Notes: generated by a model from the sequence alone, not told the origin. DNA of 64,000 nt from Phycisphaeraceae bacterium (GCA_019636755.1 JAHBWZ010000002.1:434001-498000), one strand, 5' to 3'; shown: positions 1 through 10,120, counted from the stretch's first letter. Numbers and translations: made by a program.

Positions 1-2
1 AC

Positions 3-599
3 CTGGCGAACTACGGCGCCTTCATCGAGATCGAGCCGGGCATCGACGGCCTGCTCCACATCTCGGACATGTCGTGGACGGAGAAGATCTCACATCCCAA
101 CGAGAAGTACAAGAAGGGCGACAAGGTCCAGTGCATCGTGCTGGACATCGACCTTCAGAAGCAGCGCATCGGACTCGGCGTCAAGCAGCTTGGCGAGGAT
201 CCGTGGCTGCACGCGATTCCCGATGCCTACCGCCCGGGCATGGTGGTCCACGGCGTGGTCACCAAGATCACCAACTTCGGGGTCTTCGTGGAACTGGAGG
301 CAGGCCTGGAGGGACTGCTCCACATCTCCGAACTCTCCGATCAGAAGGTGGAGAACCCGCAGGACGTGGTGAAGTCCGGACAGGAGGTCGACGTCAAGAT
401 TCTCCGCGTCGACATCGACGACCGGAAGATCGGCCTCTCGCTCAAGCGCGCCCAGTGGGGCGACACGAGCGACGTGGAGGAAGGCGGTGCCCGCGGCAGC
501 GGCGAGCCCGGCCGTGGCGGCGGTTCGCAGCCGTCGCGAGGCGGTATGGACGATCACGGCGCCCTCGGCACGGACAAGATCCGCCTGCCGGGGACGTGA
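3..599 (+). CDS. rpsA: 30S ribosomal protein S1, C-terminal part (5' end outside window)
   Basis: RNA-binding protein of the small ribosomal subunit that helps mRNA docking. The reading frame is already open at base 3 and runs to a TGA at 597-599, so only the last ~198 residues are present. Two S1 (OB-fold) domains are visible: the end of one (GxFIEIEPGIDGLLHISDMSW, then KVQCIVLDID) and a complete one (residues ~80-150, GMVVHGVVTKITNFGVFVEL ... GLLHISELS ... IGLSLKRAQ). A Gly/Arg/Ser-rich tail follows. Tandem S1 domains with this spacing are characteristic of bacterial S1. A strong intrinsic terminator lies 34 nt downstream. The number of S1 domains upstream is unknown. Confidence 0.93.
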   Translation: MANYGAFIEIEPGIDGLLHISDMSWTEKISHPNEKYKKGDKVQCIVLDIDLQKQRIGLGVKQLGEDPWLHAIPDAYRPGMVVHGVVTKITNFGVFVELEAGLEGLLHISELSDQKVENPQDVVKSGQEVDVKILRVDIDDRKIGLSLKRAQWGDTSDVEEGGARGSGEPGRGGGSQPSRGGMDDHGALGTDKIRLPGT

Positions 600-632
600 C
601 GCCCGTCCTGTCCGTCACCTGATCGACCCGAT

Positions 633-670
633 CACCGCGGCGCCTCACTGCGAGGCGCCGCGGTGTCTTT
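633..670 (+). terminator. Rho-independent terminator after rpsA
   Basis: A perfect 14-bp GC-rich stem (633-646 with 652-665) closes a 5-nt loop and is followed by TCTTT. It starts 34 nt after the S1 stop codon. The downstream T run is short, but the stem is exceptionally stable. Confidence 0.8.
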
Positions 671-892
671 CTGCGCACCGGCGCCTCACGCCGCGCGGGA
701 TCCGGACCGCACTCTGCGAGGCGCCGCGGGGGCCCTGGTCACGGGCGGCGCCTCCAACCCCTCGTCCGGCGGTACAGTCCGCCGGGCGGACAGTCGCGGA
801 CGCCCGGACACGCGCCGAACGGCGGCGCGAGGCGCCGCGGACTCCGCGATGCGCGCCCGCGCCCGGCGCGACTGACGCGACGGGACCGTGCC

Positions 893-1690
893 GTGAACCT
901 CGCGCCGGAGGGACCCGTGCGACGAACCCATCCTCAGCGACGGCAGATCGCCGCCCGGTGCACCGGCGCCATCGCCGGACTCGCGCTGCTGATCGTGATC
1001 CTGCCGTGGTCGATACATACGCGGTCCGTGTCGCCGACGGAGACCGAGGTGTCGCATCGGTTCGGTGCCCTGACGTACCTGGTGCTCAGGCGCACGACCG
1101 CCGGCCCCGCCGGTCCTGAAGTCGCCAGGTCGTGGGAGTGGAATCTCACGCGACTGGCCGTCTCTGCACTGATTGTCAGCGGAATCACGATCGGAACCGG
1201 CACGGTGGGACGTCTGCTCGCCGACGGTCTGCGCCTTCCGCCGGATCAGTGCGACGCGTGCGGGTATCGGCTCGGACCGTCGGGGTCCGCGCGATGCCCG
1301 GAGTGCGGGGCCCCGGCAACGGCGCCGGATCATGCGCCCGGTCGCTGGCTCCGGGGACTTGCGACCATCGTGCGCGCGGCAGCCCTGATGCTGGCGATCA
1401 GCGCCGCGATCGTCCTGGTCGTGGCACTCTGGCGACCGACGATCACCATGCGCGCCTTCATCGAGGAGAGGCCGCATCGCGAGGCCGTCCGCTACGGCAT
1501 GCTCGGCTGGAGGACGATCGACCGGACCTGGGCCGACCCGTCGGTGACGACGCCCGCGGAGACGGTCACGCGCAGCCCGACGCGGCTGGCGGCAACCATC
1601 GGCATCACCGTGCTGCTTGCCGGCGCGCTGACGGCACCGATCGTTCGACGATGGCTGCGCCGGCGGGGGCTCCTCGCCGTCACACCGTGA
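893..1690 (+). CDS. Membrane protein with a CxxC/CPECG zinc ribbon
   Basis: Function unknown. The 265-residue product has hydrophobic segments near residues 27-45, 88-108, 160-182 and 233-252, and between the second and third a zinc ribbon (CDACGYRLG...CPECG, residues ~117-137). This membrane/ribbon architecture recurs five times in the window and is common in planctomycetes. The start used is GTG at 893; a second in-frame GTG at 917 follows a GGAGGG (907-912), so the true start may be eight codons later. It sits alone between the rpsA terminator and a convergent surface-protein gene. Confidence 0.7.
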   Translation: MNLAPEGPVRRTHPQRRQIAARCTGAIAGLALLIVILPWSIHTRSVSPTETEVSHRFGALTYLVLRRTTAGPAGPEVARSWEWNLTRLAVSALIVSGITIGTGTVGRLLADGLRLPPDQCDACGYRLGPSGSARCPECGAPATAPDHAPGRWLRGLATIVRAAALMLAISAAIVLVVALWRPTITMRAFIEERPHREAVRYGMLGWRTIDRTWADPSVTTPAETVTRSPTRLAATIGITVLLAGALTAPIVRRWLRRRGLLAVTP

Positions 1691-1777
1691 GGACCCGAGA
1701 TTCCCGCTCCCGTCGCCAGGCGCAGGCGTGCAGGAGGTCTGTCGGAGAGGCGCTTCCGCGCGCACTCGCGCGGCACG

Positions 1778-4129
1778 CTACGCGGACGGACACGACCCCC
1801 ACGCCGCCAGCAGCAGAAGCAGATCGCCCAGTCCGACCATGCCATCGCCATCAAGGTCGGCCGCATCGTCCGCCCCGCCCCACGTGCCGAGGAGCCGCAC
1901 CAGGTCGCCGAACCCGGTCACGCCGTCCCCGTCGATGTCCGTCGGGCACGCCGGGACGCAGGAGACGTCGACGAACACACCGGGCGATCCGCGTTCGCCG
2001 GTCGATGCCGTCCACGAGCCGAACGCGTCGCCGGTGGCCGCCAGCACCCATGCCGCGATCGCATCCTGCCCGATCTTCTGACGGCAGATCTGACCGCTGA
2101 CGCCCTGCGTGCGGATCGTGCCCGGGAAGGTCTGGTCGCCGTAGCGCAGGCGGTCGACGAGCCCGCCGCGCGCATCGAAGATGTTGATCTCGTCATTGCG
2201 GCCGAGTGCAGCGACCGTGTTCGGACCCAGGATCGTCACGCCCGTGAGCCCCCATGCCGACGCGAATGCGGCGGGCGCGGCGTCGGTGACGATCAGCGAC
2301 TCTCCCGGCGCGAGAGCGCCGGCACCGGACAGGCTGAGGGTCCCCGGCGTCGCGCTGTCGTCGTCCATGCTCCAGCCGGTCAGATCGACGGGACGGTCTC
2401 CCAGGTTCGTCAATTCGAAGAACTCGCCACCGGGCCCCTGGTACATGTACTCGGTGATCCGCACGCCGGACTGCCCGAAGCCGTACTCGAGGCGCATCGG
2501 TCCCTGCTCGGCAAGGACCGGCGCGAAGCTCAGCGACCGGTACACATTGTCCGAGGTCGCGGACACGTAGTACGCAACGCGCTGCCCGGGCAGCGCCCCG
2601 GCGGGGAGCATCGCCCCGTAGACACCGTCGCCTTCGATGCCGTCACCGGACTTCCCGTCGTCATACATGGGGAGGCGCTGATATCGCTCTGACGGTGATG
2701 GACGGTAATAGAGATCGGCCCTGAGGACCGGGGAATCCTGCGGCGACACGAGCGCCGTGATCCAGACCGGCTCTCCCGGACCCGGCGCATCCGTCGACGG
2801 CTGGACGCTGCTGATCACGGGACCGCGCGCCGCCAGCTCTGCGACCGACCCGAGCACGCCTGCACGCTGCGTCACGAAGGGCTGGAGGCCGATCATCGGA
2901 CCGCCGACCACGCCGCCGCCCGGCAGCTGCACGGTCGCCGTGAAGTTCTCGAGAAAGTGCTCGTAGGAGTAGAGCCGCTTCGGATCCGCCTGCACGGCGG
3001 CGTCGATGAGGTCGCGCAGCGCGAGGAACTCCGGGCCGAAGTACGCCCAGGTGAGTTCCGCCTTTGCCGTCCGCATGTGCGCCATGTAGCGCTGGCGGAG
3101 TTCCGGAACGGCCAGCACGCGGCTGAGCACGGGCCTGACCGCCGCCGTGAAATTCCGGGTCGGCGACCAGCCGGCGAACTGGAATGTCTCATTCGAATCC
3201 GCCTGGTGAAGGTGCATGCGACCGTCCACAGGGTCGCGATAGAGCATGAAATCGGCGCCCTTGTTCACGTAGCCGTCGTCATCGGTGAGAAGGTTCTCCA
3301 GCATGACCGACCAGGCGGCCGTGTCGATCACGAAGAGCGCGTCGATGTTCTCCCAGGACTCGAGGGGCTCGTTCGTGATCACATTGCAGACGTCGATGAG
3401 CGCGCCCAGCGGGAAGGCCAGTCCACCGTCGTCCCTGACCTCGTAGTCCGGGTAGCCGGAGGGGAGCGGCCCGTTGTACTGGAGCCCGGGACCGCTCGGA
3501 TTGTTGCCGCACCTGATGCGGAGCCCGTCCTCGTCGGCGAAGTACCGTCGCAGCAGGGCCTTGTTGTACTGCTGCACGTTGATGTACACGCCCCAGTTCT
3601 CTCCGTTGAGCGAGAGCACCACGTGATTCGCGCGCGGATTCGGAATGTACCGCGCGACGAAGTTGTTGTAGACAACCTCGCGGCAGAAGGTCGGATCGCG
3701 GAAGCCGTTGTTCAGGTTGAGCGTCCTGTAGCCCAGCAGGTCCTGGTCGGGATCGACGAAGTCCATCTCGATGTTCAGCGAGACCTTCTGAGACCCGGGC
3801 GGGAGCGTCGTGTACGACGTGTTGCCCCGGATCCGCACGCCGACGGACGGATAGACGATGCCGTCCATCTCGAGGTCCGCGAGGATGTTCGTTCCGGAGG
3901 CGTAGTTGTCCCTCAGCCGCTGCCACCAGTCCGCGTCATGGAAGTTCAGCGCGATCGTCCGCAGGATCGTCGTGTCGTACAGGTCCTGGCCCGACGCCCG
4001 CGGTCCGATGAGCACGCCCAGGAGGACGACGCCGATGTGGAGCCGCGCGGCGGTATCGCACACGGACAGCCGGCGGGCGGACGGGCAGCGCCGGGCCGCG
4101 GTGGAGGCTGGCGATGACGGGCTCGGCAT
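1778..4129 (-). CDS. Secreted CotH-family protein with lamin-tail and dockerin-like repeats
   Basis: Predicted exported 783-residue protein. An N-terminal hydrophobic segment (HIGVVLLGVLIGPRASG) is followed by a CotH-type domain (residues ~50-430) with typical signatures such as NWGVYINVQQYNK, DDGYVNKGADFMLYRDP and a QADSNETF motif matching the CotH WDxDETF metal-binding stretch. A Lamin Tail Domain follows (ITEYMYQGPGGEFFELTNLG ... DLTGWSMDDD). The C-terminus holds two EF-hand dockerin-like repeats (DIDGDGVTGFGDLVRLLGTW and DLDGDGMVGLGDLLLLLAAW). CotH proteins include spore-coat kinases; here a secreted or surface role is inferred from the signal peptide and dockerin repeats. No cohesin partner is visible. 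No Shine-Dalgarno site precedes the start, so the N-terminus is uncertain. Confidence 0.88.
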   Translation of the reverse strand: MPSPSSPASTAARRCPSARRLSVCDTAARLHIGVVLLGVLIGPRASGQDLYDTTILRTIALNFHDADWWQRLRDNYASGTNILADLEMDGIVYPSVGVRIRGNTSYTTLPPGSQKVSLNIEMDFVDPDQDLLGYRTLNLNNGFRDPTFCREVVYNNFVARYIPNPRANHVVLSLNGENWGVYINVQQYNKALLRRYFADEDGLRIRCGNNPSGPGLQYNGPLPSGYPDYEVRDDGGLAFPLGALIDVCNVITNEPLESWENIDALFVIDTAAWSVMLENLLTDDDGYVNKGADFMLYRDPVDGRMHLHQADSNETFQFAGWSPTRNFTAAVRPVLSRVLAVPELRQRYMAHMRTAKAELTWAYFGPEFLALRDLIDAAVQADPKRLYSYEHFLENFTATVQLPGGGVVGGPMIGLQPFVTQRAGVLGSVAELAARGPVISSVQPSTDAPGPGEPVWITALVSPQDSPVLRADLYYRPSPSERYQRLPMYDDGKSGDGIEGDGVYGAMLPAGALPGQRVAYYVSATSDNVYRSLSFAPVLAEQGPMRLEYGFGQSGVRITEYMYQGPGGEFFELTNLGDRPVDLTGWSMDDDSATPGTLSLSGAGALAPGESLIVTDAAPAAFASAWGLTGVTILGPNTVAALGRNDEINIFDARGGLVDRLRYGDQTFPGTIRTQGVSGQICRQKIGQDAIAAWVLAATGDAFGSWTASTGERGSPGVFVDVSCVPACPTDIDGDGVTGFGDLVRLLGTWGGADDAADLDGDGMVGLGDLLLLLAAWGSCPSA

Positions 4130-4292
4130 GGGTGGGCTCGCTGAGGGCTGAGCGAAGCCCGCCGCAGCGGCCTTCGTTCGGATACCGGGAACCTCGCCCG
4201 GCCGGTCGCGGGTGGACGACCTCGGGCACGGGCGACCGCACGGTCACCAGTATCACATGGTGGACCCGGAAGGGAAGCGACTTTCTGCCGAG

Positions 4293-4298
4293 TACGAT
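4293..4298 (+). promoter_or_regulatory. -10-like hexamer just upstream of ABC ATPase start
   Basis: TACGAT ends 6 nt before the ATG at 4305, the spacing expected of a leaderless transcript. The same arrangement recurs at other genes here. No convincing -35 box is present. Confidence 0.45.
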
Positions 4299-4304
4299 CC
4301 CCGC

Positions 4305-5159
4305 ATGGTCAGTACGGCGAGCGCGGGACCGCCCATCCTCGAGGTCAGGGACCTCCGCGTCTGGTTTCCGCTCCGCCGCGGGCTGCTGCGACGCTCGGCG
4401 GGCTGGGTGAAGGCGGTCGACGGCGTGAGTTTCGACCTCCATGCCGGCGAGACGCTGGGCATCGTCGGCGAATCGGGCTGCGGCAAGACGACGCTGGGCC
4501 GGGCCATCCTGCAGCTCCAGCCGGCGACCGGCGGCCGGGTCCTCTTCGAAGGCACCGCGCTCCTGGGCCGGACGACGCGCGAACTGAACGCCCTGCGACC
4601 GCGGATGCAGATCGTCTTTCAGGATCCGGTCGGGTCGCTGAATCCCCGTCTCCGGGTCGGCGAGATCATCGGAGAGGCACTCCACGTCCACCGCATCGCG
4701 CGGGGCGCGGCGCTCCGCGCACGCGTGGCCGATCTGCTCGACCGCTGCGGACTCTGGCCCGGCGCCGCGGACCGATATCCCCATGAGTTCTCCGGAGGCC
4801 AGCGCCAGCGCATCGCGATTGCGCGGGCGATCGCGCTCATGCCCCGACTCATCGTCTGCGATGAACCGACGTCCGCGCTCGATGTCTCCGTGCAGGCGCA
4901 GATTCTGAACCTGCTGCGCGACCTCCAGACGGAGTTCGACATCGCCTATCTCTTCATCTCGCACAACATGGCCGTCGTCGAGCACATGTGCGACCGGATC
5001 GCCGTGCTCCAGGCGGGACGCATCGTCGAACTCGACGCGCGAGACCGGGTCATCGGCGACCCGCAGCATCCTGCAACGCGGCGCCTGCTGGCGGCGGTGC
5101 CGTCGGCGAATCCGCAGGCCGCCGCCGCTCGTGCGACCGCGGAGCCGCCCCCGGCCTGA
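4305..5159 (+). CDS. Peptide/nickel ABC transporter ATP-binding protein (DppF/OppF type)
   Basis: Cytoplasmic ATPase of an oligopeptide-type importer. It contains Walker A ([15 protein letters not shown]), the Q-loop ([17 protein letters not shown]), the signature [15 protein letters not shown], Walker B ([14 protein letters not shown]) and the H-loop ([10 protein letters not shown]). The phrase QDPxxSLNPR is diagnostic of the DppF/OppF subfamily. The open frame extends up to 4212, but the ATG at 4305 begins just before the [11 protein letters not shown] strand and has a -10-like hexamer 6 nt upstream, so it is preferred. No permease, binding protein or partner DppD gene is adjacent; the subunit must work with components encoded elsewhere. 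Confidence 0.88.
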   Translation: MVSTASAGPPILEVRDLRVWFPLRRGLLRRSAGWVKAVDGVSFDLHAGETLGIVGESGCGKTTLGRAILQLQPATGGRVLFEGTALLGRTTRELNALRPRMQIVFQDPVGSLNPRLRVGEIIGEALHVHRIARGAALRARVADLLDRCGLWPGAADRYPHEFSGGQRQRIAIARAIALMPRLIVCDEPTSALDVSVQAQILNLLRDLQTEFDIAYLFISHNMAVVEHMCDRIAVLQAGRIVELDARDRVIGDPQHPATRRLLAAVPSANPQAAAARATAEPPPA

Positions 5160-5211
5160 CCGTCGCCGGATGCAGGCGCGGTGGAGGCACCGGCCGCCCG
5201 GAGCCGCCTGA

Positions 5212-5217
5212 TACACT
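5212..5217 (+). promoter_or_regulatory. -10-like hexamer upstream of thyA
   Basis: TACACT lies in the 113-nt gap between the ABC ATPase stop and thyA, which implies a ~50-nt leader. No clear -35 element is seen at 16-18 bp. Confidence 0.4.
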
Positions 5218-5272
5218 CCGTTCCGGCCGTCCGCGTCACTCTCCGCGCCGCCGCTCCTTCACACCACGCCAC

Positions 5273-6082
5273 ATGCGCACCTACCTCGACCTGCTGGAAC
5301 ACGTCCTGCATCACGGCGTCCGGAAACAGGACCGGACGGGCGTCGGAACGCGGAGCATCTTCGGCCGGCAGATGCGATTCGACCTTGCCGACGGCTTCCC
5401 GCTGCTCACCACCAAGAAACTGCACCTGCGCTCGATCGTCCACGAACTGCTCTGGTTCATCCGCGGGGAGACGAACGTGCGCCCGCTCAACGATGCCGGG
5501 GTCACGATCTGGGACGAATGGGCGGACGCGTCCGGTGAACTCGGCCCGATCTACGGGCGGCAGTGGCGCGCGTGGACGGCCGTCGACCCGGACTCGAACG
5601 AGGTCCGGTACATCGATCAGCTGTCGTGGGTCATCGACGAGATCCGCCGGAACCCGGACTCCCGCCGACTGGTCGTCAGCGCTTGGAACGTGGGCGACGT
5701 TCCACGGATGGCGCTGCCGCCGTGCCACATCCTCTTCCAGTTCCATGTCGCCGAGGGGCGCCTGTCCTGCCAGCTCTACCAGCGATCCGCGGACGTCTTC
5801 CTGGGCGTTCCGTTCAACATCGCGTCCTACGCGCTGCTCACGATGATGATCGCGCAGGTGACGTCGCTCGCGCCCGGGGAGTTCATCCACACGCTCGGCG
5901 ACGCCCACCTGTATTCGAATCACGTCGAGCAGGCGGAGGAACAGCTCCGACGGGCGCCGCGGGCGCTGCCCAGGATGCGGCTCGATCCTGCCGTCCGGTC
6001 GATTTTCGACTTCCGGCCGGAGCATTTCACGCTCGAGCAGTACGATCCCCACCCGCACATCAAGGCACCGGTCGCCGTGTGA
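5273..6082 (+). CDS. thyA: Thymidylate synthase
   Basis: Converts dUMP to dTMP using methylene-tetrahydrofolate. The 269-residue product matches the ThyA family end to end: [11 protein letters not shown] (folate/phosphate loop), [30 protein letters not shown], the catalytic cysteine in [10 protein letters not shown] (Cys151), [20 protein letters not shown] and the C-terminal KAPVAV. The ATG at 5273 gives the usual N-terminus ([12 protein letters not shown]). The gene ends 4 nt before the sensor-kinase start, so the two are probably cotranscribed. The classical ThyA rather than the flavin-dependent ThyX is used here. Confidence 0.97.
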   Translation: MRTYLDLLEHVLHHGVRKQDRTGVGTRSIFGRQMRFDLADGFPLLTTKKLHLRSIVHELLWFIRGETNVRPLNDAGVTIWDEWADASGELGPIYGRQWRAWTAVDPDSNEVRYIDQLSWVIDEIRRNPDSRRLVVSAWNVGDVPRMALPPCHILFQFHVAEGRLSCQLYQRSADVFLGVPFNIASYALLTMMIAQVTSLAPGEFIHTLGDAHLYSNHVEQAEEQLRRAPRALPRMRLDPAVRSIFDFRPEHFTLEQYDPHPHIKAPVAV

Positions 6083-6086
6083 CGCC

Positions 6087-7787
6087 ATGCTGATTCTCCA
6101 GGTTCTCCAGGGACCGGATCGCGGGCGGCGTTTCGAACTGCCGGAGCATGAACCTCAACTCATCGGGCGCAGCACCGAGGCGCTTCCGATCACCGATCCC
6201 ACGGTGAGCCGCCGTCACGCGGAGCTGACGCCGGATCGCGGCGGCTGGTGGGTGCGCGACCTTGACTCGGCGAACGGCACGTTCGTCAACGGCCGGCGGA
6301 TCGCCGAGCGCGTCCGGCTGGCACCGGGCGACCAGGTGCGGTGCGGGTCGACACTGCTTCTCTTCGGCGCGCCGCGCATGGTCGATGCCGCGCCGACCGA
6401 CGTGGACATCGCCACCGATGCGGACATGGACGTGACGCTCGAGCATCGTGCGTCGGGTCCGCCCTCGGCGGCGCTGGCGGATTCCTCCGATCCCGCGCTG
6501 GTGGCGTCCGAGCACCTTCGCGTCATCTACGAACTCACGCGCCTGACGTCATCCGCGACCACGCGCGACGAGCTCTTCAAGCGCGTCCTGAACCTCGTCG
6601 TCGCGGAGTTCAGACCCGATCGGGCCTTCATCCTGCTCGGCGACCGCGCCGACAGTCCGCTGACCGTGGCGGGCGCGCGGTATCGGACACATCCACGATC
6701 CGTCGACGAAGGCCGCCTGCCGGTCAGCCGGACCATCATCCGGCACGCGCTCGAACTGGGCGAGGGCGTACTCTCGACCAATGCCATGAGTGACACGCGG
6801 TTCGCCGCCGGCGACTCGGTCCGCGATTACGGCATCCGCTCTGCGCTCTGTGTTCCCATCGCCACCGGTCGCCGCACCTTCGGCGTGATCCACATCGACT
6901 CCCAGCTTGCCGATGTCACGTTCACGGAGTCCCAGCTCCACCTGCTTCGCGCCATCGGGCGGTACGCGGGTCTTGCCCTGCTGTCGATCGATCTCTTCGA
7001 CGAGCGCCTCCAGAACGAGCGGCTGGCCGCGATCGGACAGACCGTCGCCTCGCTCAGCCATTCGATCAAGAACATCCTCCAGGGTCTGCGCGGCGGCGCG
7101 GATGCCGTCGAACTCGCGCTCGCCCGCGACGACCTCGCGCTCGCCCGCGAGGGCTGGCCGATCCTCGCCCGGAATCTCGACCGGATCCTCAACCTGACGC
7201 TCAACATGCTTGCGTGGTCGAGACCGACCTCACTGGACATCGAACTCAGTGACCTCAACAGCCTGGTCCGGGAGGCGACGGACCTCGTGGCGCGGCCCTG
7301 CGAGGAGGCACGCATCGCCCTTGTCACCGACTTCGACGACGGCATGCCGCCCGTACCCATCGACGCGGGAGGAATCCACCAGGCGATCGTGAATCTCCTG
7401 ATGAACGCGATGGAGGCCGTTCCCCCGCGACGGGGAACGATCGGCGTCTCGACACGCTTCGATCCGGAGCGACTCGAGGCCCGGATCCGCATCGGCGACA
7501 ACGGTCCCGGGATTCCGGAGCCGATGCGCGCCGGACTCTTCGAGGCGTTTCGAACCTCGAAGGGCCAGCGCGGCACGGGCCTCGGGCTCGCGGTGACGCG
7601 CAAGATCGTCGAGGAACACGGGGGCCGCGTGGAGATCGAGTCGGAACCGGGCCGTGGAACGGACGTGTCGATCGTGCTGCCGACCGCGCGCGCGCCGGTG
7701 GATCCGGGCGATACCCACCAGCCCAGGCCTCTGACGGACGAGGAGATCGAGCAGCGCTTCGGAGGCGTCCACGGGCCGGACGCATGA
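6087..7787 (+). CDS. FHA-GAF sensor histidine kinase
   Basis: Soluble signalling kinase of 566 residues with no membrane segment. An FHA phosphopeptide-binding domain comes first (residues ~1-92; LIGRSTEALPITDPTVSRRH and the SANGTFVNG loop). A GAF domain follows (~150-310; DTRFAAGDSV, SALCVPIATGRRTFGVIHID). The phosphoacceptor is probably His325 in SLSHSIKN. An HATPase_c domain closes the protein, with N box (HQAIVNLLMNAMEA), G1 (GDNGPGIPE) and G2 (GTGLGLAVTRKIVEEHGG). FHA at the head of a histidine kinase suggests input from Ser/Thr phosphorylation. No response regulator is adjacent. It begins 4 nt after thyA. Confidence 0.92.
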   Translation: MLILQVLQGPDRGRRFELPEHEPQLIGRSTEALPITDPTVSRRHAELTPDRGGWWVRDLDSANGTFVNGRRIAERVRLAPGDQVRCGSTLLLFGAPRMVDAAPTDVDIATDADMDVTLEHRASGPPSAALADSSDPALVASEHLRVIYELTRLTSSATTRDELFKRVLNLVVAEFRPDRAFILLGDRADSPLTVAGARYRTHPRSVDEGRLPVSRTIIRHALELGEGVLSTNAMSDTRFAAGDSVRDYGIRSALCVPIATGRRTFGVIHIDSQLADVTFTESQLHLLRAIGRYAGLALLSIDLFDERLQNERLAAIGQTVASLSHSIKNILQGLRGGADAVELALARDDLALAREGWPILARNLDRILNLTLNMLAWSRPTSLDIELSDLNSLVREATDLVARPCEEARIALVTDFDDGMPPVPIDAGGIHQAIVNLLMNAMEAVPPRRGTIGVSTRFDPERLEARIRIGDNGPGIPEPMRAGLFEAFRTSKGQRGTGLGLAVTRKIVEEHGGRVEIESEPGRGTDVSIVLPTARAPVDPGDTHQPRPLTDEEIEQRFGGVHGPDA

Positions 7788-8006
7788 TGTCCGGCCGGAG
7801 CCGGCGATCAGGCGCAAGTCGTGCGCCGCCGCGTCCGATCGTCGAGTACGCATCCGGACATGCCGCGGGGACCGCCGGACAGCACCCGCCGCGCCGCGCA
7901 GGCGCGCGTCATGAAATGTCCCGCCGCGGCTGCGGAGGCGATTCCATTCGGCCGATAGCCTGCCCGGATATCATCCCGGCCCGACCGACACGGAGACACG
8001 CCGCGC

Positions 8007-8711
8007 ATGGAATTCCCCGGCCTTCCCCCAAGTGACCTCAGGCGCCCCGCATTCGACCTGACCGTCGATGCCGCCCGGATGGGCGCCATCGCCGCAGGCG
8101 ATCGTCGCATGGTCGAGACATTCAACGCGATCCAGTACCAGCGGACGCGTGAGATGACCATCGACGAGATCATGCTCGAGAACCGGGTGGTCTTCCTGAT
8201 CGGGGAGATCAACCACGTCTCGGCGGCCCGCGTCATGATGCAGATGCTGTACCTCGAGGACCAGAAGCGAGGACAGGAGATCAACTTCTACATCAACAGC
8301 CCGGGCGGCGCCGTGGATGACACGCTGGCACTCTATGACACGATGCAGTTCATCTCCTCCCGCGTGGCGACGTACTGCATCGGTCGCGCCTACTCGGGCG
8401 GCGCGGTCCTGCTCTGTGCCGGACATGCCGGCCGCCGGCACATCCTCCCGCACGCCAAGGTGATGATCCATCAGCCGTACGGCGGCGTGACCGGCCAGAC
8501 GACGGATATCCAGATCCAGGCCGAGCAGATCATCAAGGCCAAGCGGACCCTCAACGAGATCATCGCGCGCCACAGCGGGCAGACGGTCGAACGCGTCGCC
8601 AAGGACGGAGAACGCGACAAGTTCTTCTCCGCCGAAGAGGCGAAGGCGTACGGCCTCGTCGACGAGGTGTTCAGTTTCGACCGGAAGAAGTCCGAGACCG
8701 CGAACAAGTAG
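8007..8711 (+). CDS. clpP: ATP-dependent Clp protease proteolytic subunit (first copy)
   Basis: Serine peptidase that forms the ClpP barrel and degrades substrates fed by ClpX/ClpA. The triad is complete: Ser130 (in [13 protein letters not shown]), His155 ([10 protein letters not shown]) and Asp204 ([12 protein letters not shown]), with the 25- and 49-residue spacings of the family. The serine motif is GRAYSGG rather than the usual GQAASMG. The 234-residue length includes a ~40-residue N-terminal extension compared with E. coli. It lies 10 nt upstream of a second clpP, so the pair is probably an operon making a mixed barrel. The 219-nt gap upstream shows no other gene. Confidence 0.95.
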   Translation: MEFPGLPPSDLRRPAFDLTVDAARMGAIAAGDRRMVETFNAIQYQRTREMTIDEIMLENRVVFLIGEINHVSAARVMMQMLYLEDQKRGQEINFYINSPGGAVDDTLALYDTMQFISSRVATYCIGRAYSGGAVLLCAGHAGRRHILPHAKVMIHQPYGGVTGQTTDIQIQAEQIIKAKRTLNEIIARHSGQTVERVAKDGERDKFFSAEEAKAYGLVDEVFSFDRKKSETANK

Positions 8712-8721
8712 GTGCCTCCGA

Positions 8722-9348
8722 ATGTCCACCCTGGTTCCCATCGTCATCGAGAAGACCGGTCGAGGCGAGCGCGCCTACGACATCTTCTCCCGACTGCTCA
8801 ACGACCGCATCGTCTTCCTCGGCGATGCCGTGCACGATGAAGGTGCCAACCTCATCGTCGCGCAGCTGCTCTTCCTGGCCAACTCGGATCCGAAGTCGGA
8901 CATCCACCTGTACGTCAACAGCCCCGGTGGAAGCGTGACCGCGGGACTCGGCATCATCGACACGATGCAGTATGTCCCCTGCGACGTGTGCACCTACATC
9001 ATCGGACAGGCCGCGTCGATGGGCTCGCTCATCGCGAGTTCCGGAACCAGGGGCAAGCGATTCGCCCTGCCCAGCGCCCGGAATCTCCTGCACCAGCCGC
9101 TCCTCTCCGGCGTGATGGAAGGCCAGGCCACGGATCTGGAGATCGAGGCGCGGGAGATGCTCCGGCTGCGGGAGATCCTCTATGCCATCTACGCCCGCAA
9201 CACGGGCCAGACCGCAGCACGGATCGCCGATGACTGCGAGCGCAACAAGTGGATGGGCTCGCAGGAGATGCTGGAGTACGGCCTCATCGATCATGTCCTG
9301 GATCGCCTTCCAGAGAGCGCGCTCCCGGAGCGTCCCGCAGAGTCCTGA
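8722..9348 (+). CDS. clpP: ATP-dependent Clp protease proteolytic subunit (second copy, Ser-His-Asn)
   Basis: Second ClpP paralogue, 208 residues, sharing [24 protein letters not shown] with Ser99 and [10 protein letters not shown] with His124. The position equivalent to the catalytic Asp (ERD in the first copy) is Asn175 (ERNKWM), and the handle region is two residues longer. An Asn triad member is known in Listeria ClpP1, so the subunit may be active only within a mixed complex. Start ATG at 8722 follows the first clpP by 10 nt. Its last 56 nt overlap the start of the lipoprotein gene in another frame. Confidence 0.94.
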   Translation: MSTLVPIVIEKTGRGERAYDIFSRLLNDRIVFLGDAVHDEGANLIVAQLLFLANSDPKSDIHLYVNSPGGSVTAGLGIIDTMQYVPCDVCTYIIGQAASMGSLIASSGTRGKRFALPSARNLLHQPLLSGVMEGQATDLEIEAREMLRLREILYAIYARNTGQTAARIADDCERNKWMGSQEMLEYGLIDHVLDRLPESALPERPAES

Positions 9349-10120
9349 ACGGCGCAGCCGGGTCGTCGCACGCGCCCACCTCGTGCTCGTCGTCGCGATC
9401 GCGGGCGGCTGCCGCGCGACGCATGTCGAGGCACTGCTGGACGAGTGCCGCGCTGACCGGATGGCCCTGGAGGAGCGTGTCCTCGCACTGGACCGCGAAC
9501 GCCATGGACTGCGCATCGCCCTGGCGGATGCCATGCGCACCACGTCGCCCGCTCCCGGTCATGCCCGGGAGGGATCGCCCGCCGGCACCGCAGCGGCGGC
9601 CGAGGCCTGGCTCATTCCGCATGTGACGTCGCTCGCGGTGATGCGCGGCAGCGGCATCGACACCGGCGATCGCGCGGCGAACCTCCCGACCGCGCGACTC
9701 TGGCTGCGGGGGCTCGACCAGTTCGGCCGGATGATCCCGCTGGTCGGGCCGGTCCACATCCGGATCGCCCGGTTCGATCCGGCGATCGGCGAGGAGACCA
9801 CGGCATCGGTCGAGGGTCGTCCGCACGGCGCCACCGACCTCGCGTCGCGCCGCTTCGATGCCGAGTCCGTGCACGCCGCCTGGCGAAGCGGATTCGGAGA
9901 ACCCCGGTCCGCCTTCGACGTGACGCTGCCGGCGGATGCGCTGCAGCCGGGCGGCCGGTTCATCGTCTCGGTCGAGCACATCGATCTGCGCACGGGCCGG
10001 CGGGTCGATCACGTCGAGCCGCTGCGCGTGCTCCCGTCGCGAGAGCGGGTTCGCGCGGCGCCCGGGGACGCACCCGCCCCCGGTGACACGTCCGGCACCC
10101 CGAGCGCCGGGAAAGCGTGA
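9293..10120 (+). CDS. Putative lipoprotein with N-terminal coiled coil
   Basis: Function unknown. The 275-residue product starts with a basic stretch and a hydrophobic run ending in a lipobox-like LVVAIAGGC (Cys at ~residue 40), so lipid attachment is likely. A short coiled coil follows ([26 protein letters not shown]). The remainder looks like a beta-rich domain ([40 protein letters not shown]) and the end is Pro/Ala-rich. The ATG at 9293 lies inside the end of clpP; no better start occurs before the signal sequence. It may be translationally coupled to the clpP pair, though a functional link is not evident. Confidence 0.7.
   Translation: MSWIAFQRARSRSVPQSPERRSRVVARAHLVLVVAIAGGCRATHVEALLDECRADRMALEERVLALDRERHGLRIALADAMRTTSPAPGHAREGSPAGTAAAAEAWLIPHVTSLAVMRGSGIDTGDRAANLPTARLWLRGLDQFGRMIPLVGPVHIRIARFDPAIGEETTASVEGRPHGATDLASRRFDAESVHAAWRSGFGEPRSAFDVTLPADALQPGGRFIVSVEHIDLRTGRRVDHVEPLRVLPSRERVRAAPGDAPAPGDTSGTPSAGKA

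Noticed and set aside
2957-4117. 386-codon plus-strand ORF
   Set aside because: Antisense to the CotH protein; no start signal or homology.
4212-4304. Upstream start for the ABC ATPase
   Set aside because: The extra 31 residues are not like the family and overlap a plausible promoter; ATG 4305 is better placed.
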